Shown here piece after piece: positions 9,982 to 18,061 of a stretch of 61,306 nucleotides of DNA (the first letter of the stretch is position 1; every line of letters begins with the position of its first letter). The DNA lies in assembly GCF_001623405.1 (NCBI RefSeq), contig NZ_LUHG01000013.1:1-61306 (forward strand). Reading direction: 5' to 3'. The translations under genes and the position numbers were made by a program. Under the pieces are notes generated by a model. The model was not told the origin of the DNA. It saw nothing but the letters and a program-made list of their open reading frames with translations, and ran no database searches. The stretch comes from Hydrotalea flava. GTDB lineage: Bacteria > Bacteroidota > Bacteroidia > Chitinophagales > Chitinophagaceae.

Positions 9982-11205
9982 TTAAGCATTCACCTGATGT
10001 TGTTGTAAAACCTTTTCAATAGCCGCTACCATTTTCTGCCCTTTTTCGGCAATTTGTTCGGGTGTCCATAACATGCTGATAGCAGTAGAAATACAACGGC
10101 CCATCACGGCATCGCTGGCAGAAAAATCCTGCATTTTGATGTGTTGCAATGCCTTTTGTTGTGCTTCATTCAGTGGATTTAATGCAGCTACATTTTTTAA
10201 ATGATGCCATTTGCGTACATAATGCCAGTTATTATCGAACCAGTAAAAATTACCGGCCAATATGCCTTGGGTTTTCATTTCGGCTACCACGGCCTTGGTA
10301 ATGGCTTCCGTAGGTAAAAACCAACTGAGGAAAGAGCAGCTATCGCCCGAAGGATCAGGCACCTGCCTAAACTGAATGGCAGTTACTTTTTCTAAAATGC
10401 TTTTTAATTGTGCGTGGTTACTGCGTTGTATAGCTAAGAAGCGCGATAATTTTTTGATCTGCGCTAAGCCAACGGCAGCATGCAATTCACTAATGCGGAA
10501 ATTATAACCTAAGTAAGGATGTTCATCGGCACCACGGTCTACCCCTTTATGATCATGCCCATGATCGGTATAACCGTCGCATTTTTCATAAATGGTAGCA
10601 TCATTGGTCATTACCACACCACCTTCAGCACAGGTAATTGTTTTTACAAAATCGAACGAAAAAGTACCTGCATGGCCAATGGTACCTAAGGCTTTACCTT
10701 TATAAGTACCACCAATGCTTTGGCAGGCATCTTCCAATAAAATGAGTTGGTGTTTTTTACAAATTTGTTGTAATGCTTCTAAATCGGCCATACTGCCGCA
10801 CATGTGCACGGGCATTACACATTTGGTTGCCGGGGTAATAGCGGCTTCTACTGCTTGCGGGTTTAGGGTAAGGGTTTCATCCACATCTACCAACACCGGA
10901 ATGGCGCCTACACTCAATACCGCTTCAAAACTGGCCACAAAAGTAAAAGCGGGCATAATTACCTCATCGCCTGCCCCTATACCCAATGCTGCCATGGCGG
11001 TAGTTAAGGCTGCAGTACCACTGCTGGTTAATTGTGCATAACCGCATTCAAAGGTTTGGGTAATGGCTGTTTCCAACTCCTTTGCTTTCCAAATTCCTTT
11101 TCTCGGGCCATCAAATCCATACCGCATCAGGATACCTGTTTCCAGTACCTCATTCACTTCTTTTCTTTCTTCTTCCCCAAATAATTCAAAACCGGGCATA
11201 TACAA
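9982..11205 (-). CDS. DegT/DnrJ/EryC1/StrS family PLP aminotransferase
   Basis: A 407-residue fold-type I PLP enzyme of the sugar aminotransferase family. The Schiff-base lysine is in F-S-F-D-F-V-K-T-I (K188), followed by the family hallmark AEGG. The cofactor-binding region LTSSGTAAL is at about residues 59-67, and LLEDACQSIGG at about 157-166. These enzymes make amino sugars for O-antigen, capsule or Kdo-like sugars. No sugar-nucleotide genes are adjacent, so the substrate is unknown; a Kdo8N-type transaminase role is possible but only a guess. An ATG two codons downstream (11199) is an alternative start. Confidence 0.85.
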   Translation of the reverse strand: MYMPGFELFGEEERKEVNEVLETGILMRYGFDGPRKGIWKAKELETAITQTFECGYAQLTSSGTAALTTAMAALGIGAGDEVIMPAFTFVASFEAVLSVGAIPVLVDVDETLTLNPQAVEAAITPATKCVMPVHMCGSMADLEALQQICKKHQLILLEDACQSIGGTYKGKALGTIGHAGTFSFDFVKTITCAEGGVVMTNDATIYEKCDGYTDHGHDHKGVDRGADEHPYLGYNFRISELHAAVGLAQIKKLSRFLAIQRSNHAQLKSILEKVTAIQFRQVPDPSGDSCSFLSWFLPTEAITKAVVAEMKTQGILAGNFYWFDNNWHYVRKWHHLKNVAALNPLNEAQQKALQHIKMQDFSASDAVMGRCISTAISMLWTPEQIAEKGQKMVAAIEKVLQQHQVNA

Positions 11206-11565
11206 ATTTTTAAAGATGAGTCAATTGTTGGGGGCAAAGGTAGAAAAATATTGCGGGATGGAATATTTTGTAGAAAAGAGGCCTTTCTGCAATATCAAAA
11301 GCTTAACATTTTATGCGAAGACAAAAGATTCCTTTCCTTAATACAATAACAAAAGAACAACCATCCTAAAGAGCAATAACTCAGTATGTTGATCTGTTTT
11401 ATAGATATTTTTGGTGAACAAGGTGTGTAGTAAAATATAATCCTTAATGAAGAAAACAGTACACTATCCCTTAAGTGTTCATTTCTATCCTTAAACCGTT
11501 TCCACCTCACCTGCAGAATAAATAATTGACTATTCTAAAAAAAATTACTATTTTAACAACTCTCC
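11206..11565. other. Intergenic region upstream of aminotransferase gene
   Basis: About 360 bases without a credible gene. It holds the aminotransferase promoter box near 11235 and otherwise AT-rich sequence in which I see no structured element. Confidence 0.5.
11235..11242 (-). promoter_or_regulatory. Bacteroidota -7 box TACCTTTG for the aminotransferase gene
   Basis: The minus strand reads TACCTTTG, a perfect TAnnTTTG -7 element, about 29 bases upstream of the ATG. No clear TTTG -33 element is visible. Confidence 0.55.
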
Positions 11566-13593
11566 TCAATTTGGCAATACACTATTTACAGGCACAAACA
11601 ACACTGCATCTGCCACTGTAATCCCATCAGACATTTTGGTAGAAATTTCTACATATCCATTTTTCCCGTGCGACAATACATAAGTTCCCAATGCTACCCA
11701 TTCTCCCGAAGTCTGGCCTTCTACTTGTATATCAGATGCTTTCACAATTATTTCTTTTTTTGTTTTACCATCAAAAACAACAATAGACGTTTTTGATGTT
11801 GCCTTAGACAATTTTGGGAAATAAGCATATACATTATATTTCCCATTTTTAATAATGTATGGAGTAAATTGCACTGATTTTATTGAGCTGCTTTTTCCAT
11901 CATCTGTAAACATAGAAGCACCATAACAGTCATTTCGTTGTGTTGCCCAATTTCCGTTTACGGTTACATGTGCTATATCATCATTATCTATCAAAATCTC
12001 AGGAGTACTATTATTTGCCAAGGGATTGGTTATAAGAATTTGCTGCAATTTTTTTACATCAATTTGTTGAACAAATTTTTTACTTTCAATAGCCAACACA
12101 GCAGCAACAGCAGCAGATTGACCTAAAACCATAAACACTGGCTCCATTCGGATAGAGCCATAAGCAATATGAGTGGCCGACAAACAAACCGGCACCAATA
12201 GATTTTTACATTCATTAGATTTGGGAATAATAGAACGATAAGATATTGGGTAAGGGCCAAAGCCACCAATCTGTACATCTCCTTCATTTTTAACCATGCC
12301 ATTTACAACAATCCGTTCGCAATTGTGCGAGTCCATAGTGTATGCAGCCATTCCAATACCATCACTAACTACTTCTTTAGCTTCGCAATTGGCTTGTGTC
12401 ATTACATATTCGCCTATCATTCGTCTTGATTCACGTACATACATTTGCGGCGACCAGTTTCCATTGTCGGTATATTCATCTTTGGGGTACCCCCATTGCA
12501 ACATCAACTTTCTTAAATATTCAGGCATTCGTTTATCGCGCCCAATAAAGTACAGCAAGCCCTTTACATATTCTTCATGCAGTTGCCGGATATTTCTCCG
12601 TGTTGCAAAATCGGCTTCAGGGTAGTTGTAATTCATGCCAATCATATCGGTTGAGAAAGGGCCGTTATTATTAATGTCTGTTTTATTGTTCGGTATAATG
12701 TCGAACTTCAGAAATGATCCTAAATCTTTTGCAGGTTTTTTCTCAAGATAACGAAGTAGTAATTCATATCGTGATGAGTCATAATTATGTGGCCTAGTTA
12801 TTTCAAGAAGGTTAGTTGGATTATTAGTAAGGCAAACCCTGAAAGTATAGGACTGTATTTTTTTATCGCCACTGCCCTGAGGCTGCAAAGGCTCGCTGCT
12901 TATTCCCCACAACAATCCACTGAAAGGATTACCGGGCACTTTATAGGGATCCACCCCATTAGGAAACTGGTGCTTATCTCTTAACTGCACACCATTGTAG
13001 GTTTCGTGAAACAAATTATTTGCTTCCCGCCCTATAAAATAAGATACACCAGCCTTTGCCATAAGGTCACCTTCGTACGAACAATCAATAAACATTTTTG
13101 CTTTGACGATATGATAAGACGTGTTGCCAGGTTTATCTGAATTTTCAATAATTATCTGTTTAATCAACCCATCCTCTTTTTTTACAAATACTAAACGATG
13201 CTGATATAGCACTTTCACATTAGCTGCTTTGATGTAACCGAGAAAAGTTTGCTCTGCTACATGTGGCTCAAAAACCCATTGTTCAAATTTCCCATAATGC
13301 TGTCCAATGCGACGATAAAAATCCCTTGATAAGCCGGTGATAGCATATTTATTTCCAATATCGGTATATCCTAATCCACCGGATGTTAATCCACCTAAAT
13401 GTTTTCCCGGTTCAATCAGCAAAACTGATTTACCTAATTTCTTTGCTGTGTAGGCTGCTATCACCCCGCCGGAAGTTCCTCCATAGACACACACATCTAC
13501 CTTTGTTACCAACTGGGCTGTTGCAGTTTTACACACAAAGGAGGCAGAAAGCAATAATAAAAAAAAATGCCGTTGAATAAGCCAATGATTCAT
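11566..13593 (-). CDS. Secreted FAD-dependent oxidoreductase with C-terminal golvesin/Xly-CBD-like domain
   Basis: A 675-residue protein. A signal peptide (cleavage near TATAQ, residue about 27) is followed by an FAD-binding Rossmann motif VYGGTSGGVIAAY and H-L-G-G-L-T-S-G-G, characteristic of the FAD_oxidored family (PF12831) common in polysaccharide-degrading Bacteroidota. The last 130 or so residues (V-T-V-N-G-N-W onward, ending VADAVLFVP) form a beta-sandwich like the golvesin / xanthan lyase carbohydrate-binding-like domain. The enzyme presumably acts in the periplasm on a sugar or uronate, but the substrate is unknown. Its ATG overlaps the stop of the upstream SGNH remnant as ATGA, showing former translational coupling. 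Confidence 0.85.
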   Translation of the reverse strand: MNHWLIQRHFFLLLLSASFVCKTATAQLVTKVDVCVYGGTSGGVIAAYTAKKLGKSVLLIEPGKHLGGLTSGGLGYTDIGNKYAITGLSRDFYRRIGQHYGKFEQWVFEPHVAEQTFLGYIKAANVKVLYQHRLVFVKKEDGLIKQIIIENSDKPGNTSYHIVKAKMFIDCSYEGDLMAKAGVSYFIGREANNLFHETYNGVQLRDKHQFPNGVDPYKVPGNPFSGLLWGISSEPLQPQGSGDKKIQSYTFRVCLTNNPTNLLEITRPHNYDSSRYELLLRYLEKKPAKDLGSFLKFDIIPNNKTDINNNGPFSTDMIGMNYNYPEADFATRRNIRQLHEEYVKGLLYFIGRDKRMPEYLRKLMLQWGYPKDEYTDNGNWSPQMYVRESRRMIGEYVMTQANCEAKEVVSDGIGMAAYTMDSHNCERIVVNGMVKNEGDVQIGGFGPYPISYRSIIPKSNECKNLLVPVCLSATHIAYGSIRMEPVFMVLGQSAAVAAVLAIESKKFVQQIDVKKLQQILITNPLANNSTPEILIDNDDIAHVTVNGNWATQRNDCYGASMFTDDGKSSSIKSVQFTPYIIKNGKYNVYAYFPKLSKATSKTSIVVFDGKTKKEIIVKASDIQVEGQTSGEWVALGTYVLSHGKNGYVEISTKMSDGITVADAVLFVPVNSVLPN

Positions 13594-13852
13594 GATAATA
13601 ATTTTTTGAGATAAGAAGGATAGTTATGATCGCCTTTGTCACCTAAGGTAATGCTGTCACCAAAGCATACAATTTTTTTTCGGGGAAACGGATGATTAAT
13701 AATGCTCTCATATACCGCCAACCCTACAACACGGTAGCCATCGGGTGTGGGATGAAGGCCATCCGTAGTGTTACTATTGGCTTCATTTTTTATTAAGCTG
13801 GATTTAAAAATTCTGCAATCTTTGCTTTTTTAAAAAGTTTGTTTGATGCAGC
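13590..13852 (-). pseudogene. Remnant of an SGNH/GDSL hydrolase gene
   Basis: On the minus strand an open segment reads KNEANSNTTDGLHP, TPDGYRVVGLAVYESI, then KKIVCFGDSITLGDKG and YPSYLKKLLS, stop. DGLHPTPDGY is the C-terminal catalytic Asp/His block of SGNH hydrolases. KIVCFGDSIT is the N-terminal Ser block of the same fold, so the end of one domain is joined to the beginning of a second. Upstream the coding sense continues in another frame (KLFKKAKIAEFLNPA), consistent with one lost T near 13795. No ATG is present. The stop overlaps the FAD oxidoreductase ATG (ATGA). Confidence 0.7.
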
Positions 13853-13967
13853 TTACAACAAACGAATATATTATATCAATAATAGTATGCAGTTTTTTCT
13901 AAAATCAGAGGCATTTATTTTATGATATTTAGTTATAATATACATTAACTGACTATCATTACTTTAA

Positions 13968-14588
13968 TCAGGCATTAATATTCCTTTTGAAACTACAAAA
14001 AAGAAAATTTTGTTTGGTATGAAAGGGTGTAATGTGGTCTTCTGTGATACAACGAATTTTATCGAAGCCATTTTGAAGTTCAGCGGTTAACGCTGCTTCG
14101 CTGTATTGTTTAATTGGCAGGCCACTACATTTTTCCGGACCCTTATCAGAGAAAGTACCAATTGTCATATAACCTGACACTGAAGTTCTTGCTGTTTCTA
14201 AATATCTGGCAACCTGCTCAGCGGTCGTTAAAAAATGAAAAGTTGCTCTGTCGTGCCATATATCAAAAGTTGTATCCGGCTTAAATGCAGTAATATCGCT
14301 CACTACCCAATTAATTTTTTGCGCCTTATCGCCCAAACGTTTCTTTGCTTTTTCAAGTGCCTGAGCAGATATATCCAATACCGTAATATTTTCAAAACCT
14401 TCTTCTAACAAATAATCTACCAAATTACTGTCGCCACCGCCAATATCAATCATTTTTGCCGTTTTAGGCACACCAAACGAATGTATAAAATCAAGTGATG
14501 TTTTGGGCACTTCCTGTGTCCAGCTAACCTCATGAGGTTGCTTTGTTTGGTATACTGTATCCCAGTGTTTTTGAATAGATTGTTCCAT
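13968..14588 (-). CDS. Class I SAM-dependent methyltransferase
   Basis: A 206-residue protein with the Rossmann-like methyltransferase motifs: motif I I-D-I-G-G-G-D-S (about residues 46-53), motif post-I V-L-D-I-S (about 70), and W-V-V-S-D-I-T (motif II, about 94-100). The N-terminal H-W-D-T-V-Y is typical of small thiopurine/UbiE-like methyltransferases. The substrate cannot be read from the sequence. It is transcribed toward the SGNH remnant, with a 115-bp gap. Confidence 0.85.
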   Translation of the reverse strand: MEQSIQKHWDTVYQTKQPHEVSWTQEVPKTSLDFIHSFGVPKTAKMIDIGGGDSNLVDYLLEEGFENITVLDISAQALEKAKKRLGDKAQKINWVVSDITAFKPDTTFDIWHDRATFHFLTTAEQVARYLETARTSVSGYMTIGTFSDKGPEKCSGLPIKQYSEAALTAELQNGFDKIRCITEDHITPFHTKQNFLFCSFKRNINA

Positions 14589-14749
14589 ACTGCAAACTTT
14601 AGGATATTAATTTACACGTTTTGTGAGAAAAGTTACAGATAAAACTTGTAAATACAAGTAGCACCAACAGCATCCGAATAGAGGGCTTGTGTCATTGCTT
14701 TTTATACAAACAACCGCTTCTAAAGTACTATCATCCTGAACTTATATTG

Positions 14750-15430
14750 TTATACCATTATCACCATTCCCTGTTCATTCCTATTAGGGGCAGGTGCACT
14801 TTCATATATAGTAGTTGCAATGGCTTCAGGTTTTGTCCATGTAGAAAAATCGGCATCCGGCATATCTGCCCTATTTTGAGGTGTATCTATAATGTTGGGT
14901 ACAATTACAGAAACTAATACATCCGTTCCTTTTGCTTCAGCCTGCATTATTTCGGCCAACCGAAACAACAATGATTTAGATAAACCATAAGCCGTAACAT
15001 CCTTTGCTTGGGTTGTATTTAACCCTGCTTTTGAACCTATAAAAAAAAGATGTCCGTGTTTTTGCTGCATCATTTGTAAAAAAACAGGCCTTGCCATATT
15101 ATATGCAGTTTCAAAATTTAACTGCATCTGTTGCTGAATAGCTTTTATATCGGTGGTTGCAATAGTACCCATTGCAAAACCACCTGTTGTTAGTACCGCC
15201 ACATCAATACTGCTATTGCTTTGTGCAATATGCTGTACGCTTTCGCTACAAGCGGCTTCATTCAATAAATCTAATTCCATTGGTGTAATATTCGGCTGAA
15301 GTGTGGCATCGTTTCCGCGTATTTTGTGTACGAATGCATACACATTGTAAGCATTTGCGGCAAATTGTTGAACCACTGCTTTTCCCAAATTACCCGCAGC
15401 ACCGGTTACCAACACTGTTTTAGATGGCAT
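14750..15430 (-). CDS. Short-chain dehydrogenase/reductase (SDR) family oxidoreductase
   Basis: A 226-residue protein with the NAD(P)-binding motif TGAAGNLGKA (residues about 9-18), the N-terminal V-L-V-T-G strand, and the catalytic Y-G-L-S-K (YxxxK, about residues 149-153). The length is normal for a classical SDR. Substrate unknown. It is separated from the downstream methyltransferase gene by 160 bases in which nothing is obvious. The accessory island begins about 120 bases upstream of its start. Confidence 0.88.
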   Translation of the reverse strand: MPSKTVLVTGAAGNLGKAVVQQFAANAYNVYAFVHKIRGNDATLQPNITPMELDLLNEAACSESVQHIAQSNSSIDVAVLTTGGFAMGTIATTDIKAIQQQMQLNFETAYNMARPVFLQMMQQKHGHLFFIGSKAGLNTTQAKDVTAYGLSKSLLFRLAEIMQAEAKGTDVLVSVIVPNIIDTPQNRADMPDADFSTWTKPEAIATTIYESAPAPNRNEQGMVIMV

Positions 15431-15443
15431 AACTTTTTCCTTT

Positions 15444-15451
15444 CAAATATA
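15444..15451 (-). promoter_or_regulatory. -7 box TATATTTG for the SDR gene
   Basis: The minus strand reads TATATTTG, a perfect TAnnTTTG element, 13 bases upstream of the SDR start codon. The short leader is usual for Bacteroidota. Confidence 0.5.
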
Positions 15452-15553
15452 GGTATAGTTTTGTTGCAATGGTTTCATTTAAGTTGAGAATATTGCGAAA
15501 ATGCAACATGAATGTCCATTCTTATTTAATATAATATTTTTTTGTAGTTTGTT

Positions 15554-16060
15554 TGTAAGCTCCTCCAAAAATAGTACGTTTTATAAGTAGACAAAAAATG
15601 TATAACTTTAAAACGTTTAATAATAAAAAAAAGTACATTCAGGCCCCCCAACCAATTGCCAGTATTTTAAAAGAGTTCAATCAAGGCAAATCAGCAGAAA
15701 AAATCAACCGTGAGCACGGGGTTCGTAATGCCCACAATATCGAATTTAAATACATACAACCCGGTAAACCTACCCAGAATACCTATGTTGAATGGTTTAA
15801 TACAACATACCGGACCTGTATTTTAGATGCTTATTGGTTTGATACAATTGATGAAGTAAGAGAACTAACCCAGGTATGGGTTCACGATTACAATACTACA
15901 GGGCCTCATGATGCGCCGGGTGGCATGTAGCCAACAATGTATAGAGAAAAAAATCAACCATCTATTGGGCTTCGCTTCACTACGCCCAATAGATTGCACT
16001 AACACAATTGACATGAAAAATTATGCTACTTTTGAACTGTACTAAAAATGGGGGCCTACA
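15554..16060 (+). mobile_element. Internally deleted IS3-type element, copy A (MITE-like)
   Basis: It is bounded by imperfect terminal inverted repeats: left TGTAAGCTCC followed by AAAAATAGTAC, right TGTAGGC followed by CCCCATTTTTAGTAC when read inward. It contains a fused remnant of orfA and orfB and ends with a hairpin, TCTATTGGGC facing GCCCAATAGA (15961-15993). A second copy lies at 17418-17921 with the same internal deletion. No clear target-site duplication is visible. Confidence 0.8.
15598..15930 (+). pseudogene. Fused orfA-orfB remnant of an IS3-family transposase (copy A)
   Basis: An open frame of 110 codons. Residues about 20-45 (ASILKEFNQGKSAEKINREHGV) are the helix-turn-helix start of an IS3-family orfA. 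From about residue 50 on (EFKYIQPGKPTQN, YVEWFN, DAYWFDTIDEVRELTQ) is the C-terminal end of orfB with the last catalytic Glu region. Everything between, including two of the three DDE acidic residues, is missing, so it cannot be an active transposase. The start region has lost the ATGATG seen in copy B. Confidence 0.8.
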
Positions 16061-16142
16061 CAAGCTCTCCGCTTGCTTTGTACTCCATAACAACACCCCG
16101 ACAAATCCATTGATAATCTAATTGCCCGGTTCCGTACAACAG

Positions 16143-16181
16143 AGGCGTTCATGTCTTGCCCTTCGGGCAACACGAACGCCT
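16143..16181. repeat. Strong hairpin downstream of NTF2-like gene
   Basis: AGGCGTTC (16143-16150) pairs with GAACGCCT (16174-16181), with inner TTGCCC/GGGCAA around a TTC loop. No U-tract follows on either strand. It is followed at once by AGTTATTGTGGGCAG, which could be part of the cassette boundary, since an inverted GCCATTGCCCAC occurs at the other end of the gene (16681-16692). Confidence 0.6.
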
Positions 16182-16199
16182 AGTTATTGTGGGCAGTGG

Positions 16200-16643
16200 T
16201 CATTTCAACGGCTTTGTTTCCATTTTTTTGATTAACCAGCCTTGTTCGGTAGCCCAAATCCAATTCGCTTTATATTCACCTTTAACCGTTACAGTGTCAT
16301 TGTCAGGAGTTATTACAACTTGTCGATATTTACCAATTTGAATACTTGAATTACCAACTATTGTTATGGAATCTGTGGTTGAAGATTGGCTTAAGACTTT
16401 ATAATTTTTAAAAGTCGCCAAAAAATTCCTGATGGAGTCCCGGCCATGCGCCATTTGTCCCAAATCTCCATCCTTGGCGTATAACATTGCGATGGAATCT
16501 TCGTTCATCTTCTGGATAAGTTGGTCATACTTTTGCATGGATAGTTCAATCTCTTTTCTGTCGTGCAATTTGGTGCCGCAAGATGAAAACAGGAATAAAG
16601 TCAATGCAAATTGTCCCAGTTTGGCAAATTTTAGATTTAACAT
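16200..16643 (-). CDS. NTF2/SnoaL-like lipoprotein
   Basis: A 147-residue protein with a lipoprotein signal (TLFLFSSC, Cys at about residue 22). A domain of about 115 residues with the NTF2-like/SnoaL pattern follows: a helical start (MQKYDQLIQKMNEDSIAMLY), D-G-x-L, R-D-S-I-R-N-F-L, then beta strands ending GWLIKKM. Such proteins are often encoded on mobile gene cassettes in Bacteroidota. An upstream in-frame ATG at 16685 is less likely, because the lipoprotein signal begins at MLNLKF. Function unknown; probably ligand binding rather than catalysis. Confidence 0.7.
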   Translation of the reverse strand: MLNLKFAKLGQFALTLFLFSSCGTKLHDRKEIELSMQKYDQLIQKMNEDSIAMLYAKDGDLGQMAHGRDSIRNFLATFKNYKVLSQSSTTDSITIVGNSSIQIGKYRQVVITPDNDTVTVKGEYKANWIWATEQGWLIKKMETKPLK

Positions 16644-16697
16644 GGTCACAATATTTTCAGTTTTTAATTTTGGTTGAGATGCCATTGCCCACAGCGG

Positions 16698-16879
16698 ACA
16701 GGGCTCTATGCAGTGCCGGTATTCATTGAATGTTCAGCACGGTACCACTGCCGATTTGAAAAACTGAAGTTGAAGTTAACAACAAAAAGCTAAATAGAAA
16801 TTCGTCAGCCGGATATTAGCTGATAGCGATATGCAGCTCATTGTTACTACGTCTGCCAGCATAGCATAAAACCCCCTGT
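16698..16879. repeat. Long imperfect palindrome, attC-like cassette boundary (site B)
   Basis: The left arm ACAGGGCTCTATGCAGTGCC (16698-16717) is complementary, with bulges, to TGCCAGCATAGCATAAAACC and CCCTGT (16854-16879). The loop of about 135 bases contains GTTGAAGTTAACAAC (16769-16783), found identically in site A. It separates the NTF2-like and DUF3024 genes and is followed by GTTATGTG. The architecture resembles integron attC sites, though longer than usual. Confidence 0.6.
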
Positions 16880-16965
16880 TATGTGTTCTCCCTTCGTCTC
16901 GGTACTTCAAACTTTTTGTCTGTGTCCGCCGTGGCAGGGTGTGTCCCGGAAGCTTGGGAACAAGG

Positions 16966-17027
16966 CAGGCTACTTTGCAAGGTTAGGTTTTGTGTGTCTG
17001 CTTTGTGTACCTTGCAAAATGTGCCTG
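16966..17027. repeat. Compact imperfect palindrome, attC-like (site C)
   Basis: CAGGCTACTTTGCAAGGT (16966-16983) pairs with ACCTTGCAAAATGTGCCTG (17009-17027) with a one-base bulge and one mismatch. The loop is about 25 bases. CGTTGGCG follows at 17036, just before the end of the DUF3024 gene. Its size and bulged stem fit a short attC site. Confidence 0.55.
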
Positions 17028-17049
17028 ACTTGGTGCGTTGGCGATTCAC

Positions 17050-17397
17050 TCATCCCAAAAAGCAATGATGTTTATCTTCTTCAACAAGTTTAGTAAATTC
17101 TTGTAAATTATTCACAGTTGGCTTTGGTGAATAGCTATGCCATTTCAAGTCTGCTCTCATCCAAAACACTTTCCAGTTATTTTTAGCTTTTACAAATGTT
17201 GTCTTTGCAAACGGATGTTCAAGAATTATCTCTGGCTTATTCCATTGTGGTCTGATTTCAAAAATAATGATGCTCTGGTCTTCAATTTTATATCCAATAT
17301 CCAATTGGTTTCTTAAATGTTCTGGCGGTCTTTTCCTTGAAATGAAATTTTCCATCACTTCAATAACATCTAATGTCTGTAAAATGTCAATTGCCAT
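17050..17397 (-). CDS. DUF3024 family protein
   Basis: A 115-residue protein matching the DUF3024 pattern: R-P-P-E-H-L-R-N-Q-L-D near the N-terminus, F-E-I-R-P-x-W, then W-K-V-F-W-M-R-A-D-L-K-W-H-S-Y and the C-terminal V-E-E-D-K-H-H-C-F-L-G. The length is that of the family. The function is unknown. Its members are frequently found as mobile cassettes, which fits the palindromes beside it. Copy B of the IS3-type element starts 20 bases upstream of its ATG. Confidence 0.8.
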   Translation of the reverse strand: MAIDILQTLDVIEVMENFISRKRPPEHLRNQLDIGYKIEDQSIIIFEIRPQWNKPEIILEHPFAKTTFVKAKNNWKVFWMRADLKWHSYSPKPTVNNLQEFTKLVEEDKHHCFLG

Positions 17398-17417
17398 ATT
17401 TAATTAATTAAATTTTG

Positions 17418-17921
17418 TGTAAGCTCCCTCAAAAATAGTACGTTTTATAAGTAGACAAAAAATGTAACTTTAAAACGTTTAATGATGAAAAAAAGTACAT
17501 TCAGGCCCCAAACAATTGCCAGTATTTTAAAAGAGTATAATCAAGGCCAATCAGCATAAAAAAACAACCGTGAACACGGAGTTAGTAATGCCCATAATAT
17601 CGAATTTAAATACATACAACCCGGTAAACCCACCCAGAATGCCTATGTAGAACGGTTTAATAAAACATACCGGACCTGTATTTTAGATGCTTATTGGTTT
17701 GATACAATTGATGAAGTAAGAGAACTAACCCAGGTATGGGTTCACGATTACAATACTACACGGCCGCATGATGCGCCGGGTGGCATGTCGCCAAAAAAGT
17801 ATAGAGAAAAAAATCAACCATCTATTGGGCTTCGCTTCACTACGCCCAATAGATTGCACTAACACAATTGACATGAAAAATTATGCTACTTTTGAACTGT
17901 ACTAAAAATGGGGAGCCTACA
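17418..17921 (+). mobile_element. Internally deleted IS3-type element, copy B
   Basis: Nearly identical to copy A in its 3' two thirds, with the same orfA/orfB junction. Here the orfA start is intact (ATGATG, M-M-K-K-S-T-F), but a TAA interrupts after Q-G-Q-S-A, so there is no long frame. The orfB tail (NAYVERFNKTYR) keeps the Glu. The left end reads TGTGTAAGCTCC and the right end inward TGTGTAGGCTCC. Its right end truncates the third gene of the restriction-modification operon. The hairpin TCTATTGGGC/GCCCAATAGA recurs at 17821-17853. Confidence 0.82.
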
Positions 17922-18061
17922 CACCTTCTGATTTAGCGATTCGCAAGTCCAATAAAGGGTCATAACCATTTTGAGTAAAGGACAAGGTTGAAACGCTTGG
18001 AAAAAGTTGTCCTAAATTAGTCGCTTTTGAAAGTCTTTTAGCTAATGCTTCCAATTTTCAT
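17917..18061 (-). pseudogene. Truncated 5' end of a third gene in the type III RM operon
   Basis: An ATG overlaps the mod stop codon (ATGA). If one A of the following AAAA run is skipped, the frame reads MKLEALAKRLSKATNLG, QLFPSVSTLSFTQNGYD, PLLDLRIAKSEGV and then a stop formed by the end of IS copy B. The unshifted frame stops after seven codons. The gene was therefore probably coupled to mod, then cut by the IS and frameshifted or decayed. I do not recognise the family. Confidence 0.5.

Noticed and set aside
15961-15993. Hairpin TCTATTGGGC / GCCCAATAGA as a terminator of a host gene
   Set aside because: It recurs identically in IS copy B (17821-17853) and is part of the element, so it says nothing about neighbouring genes.
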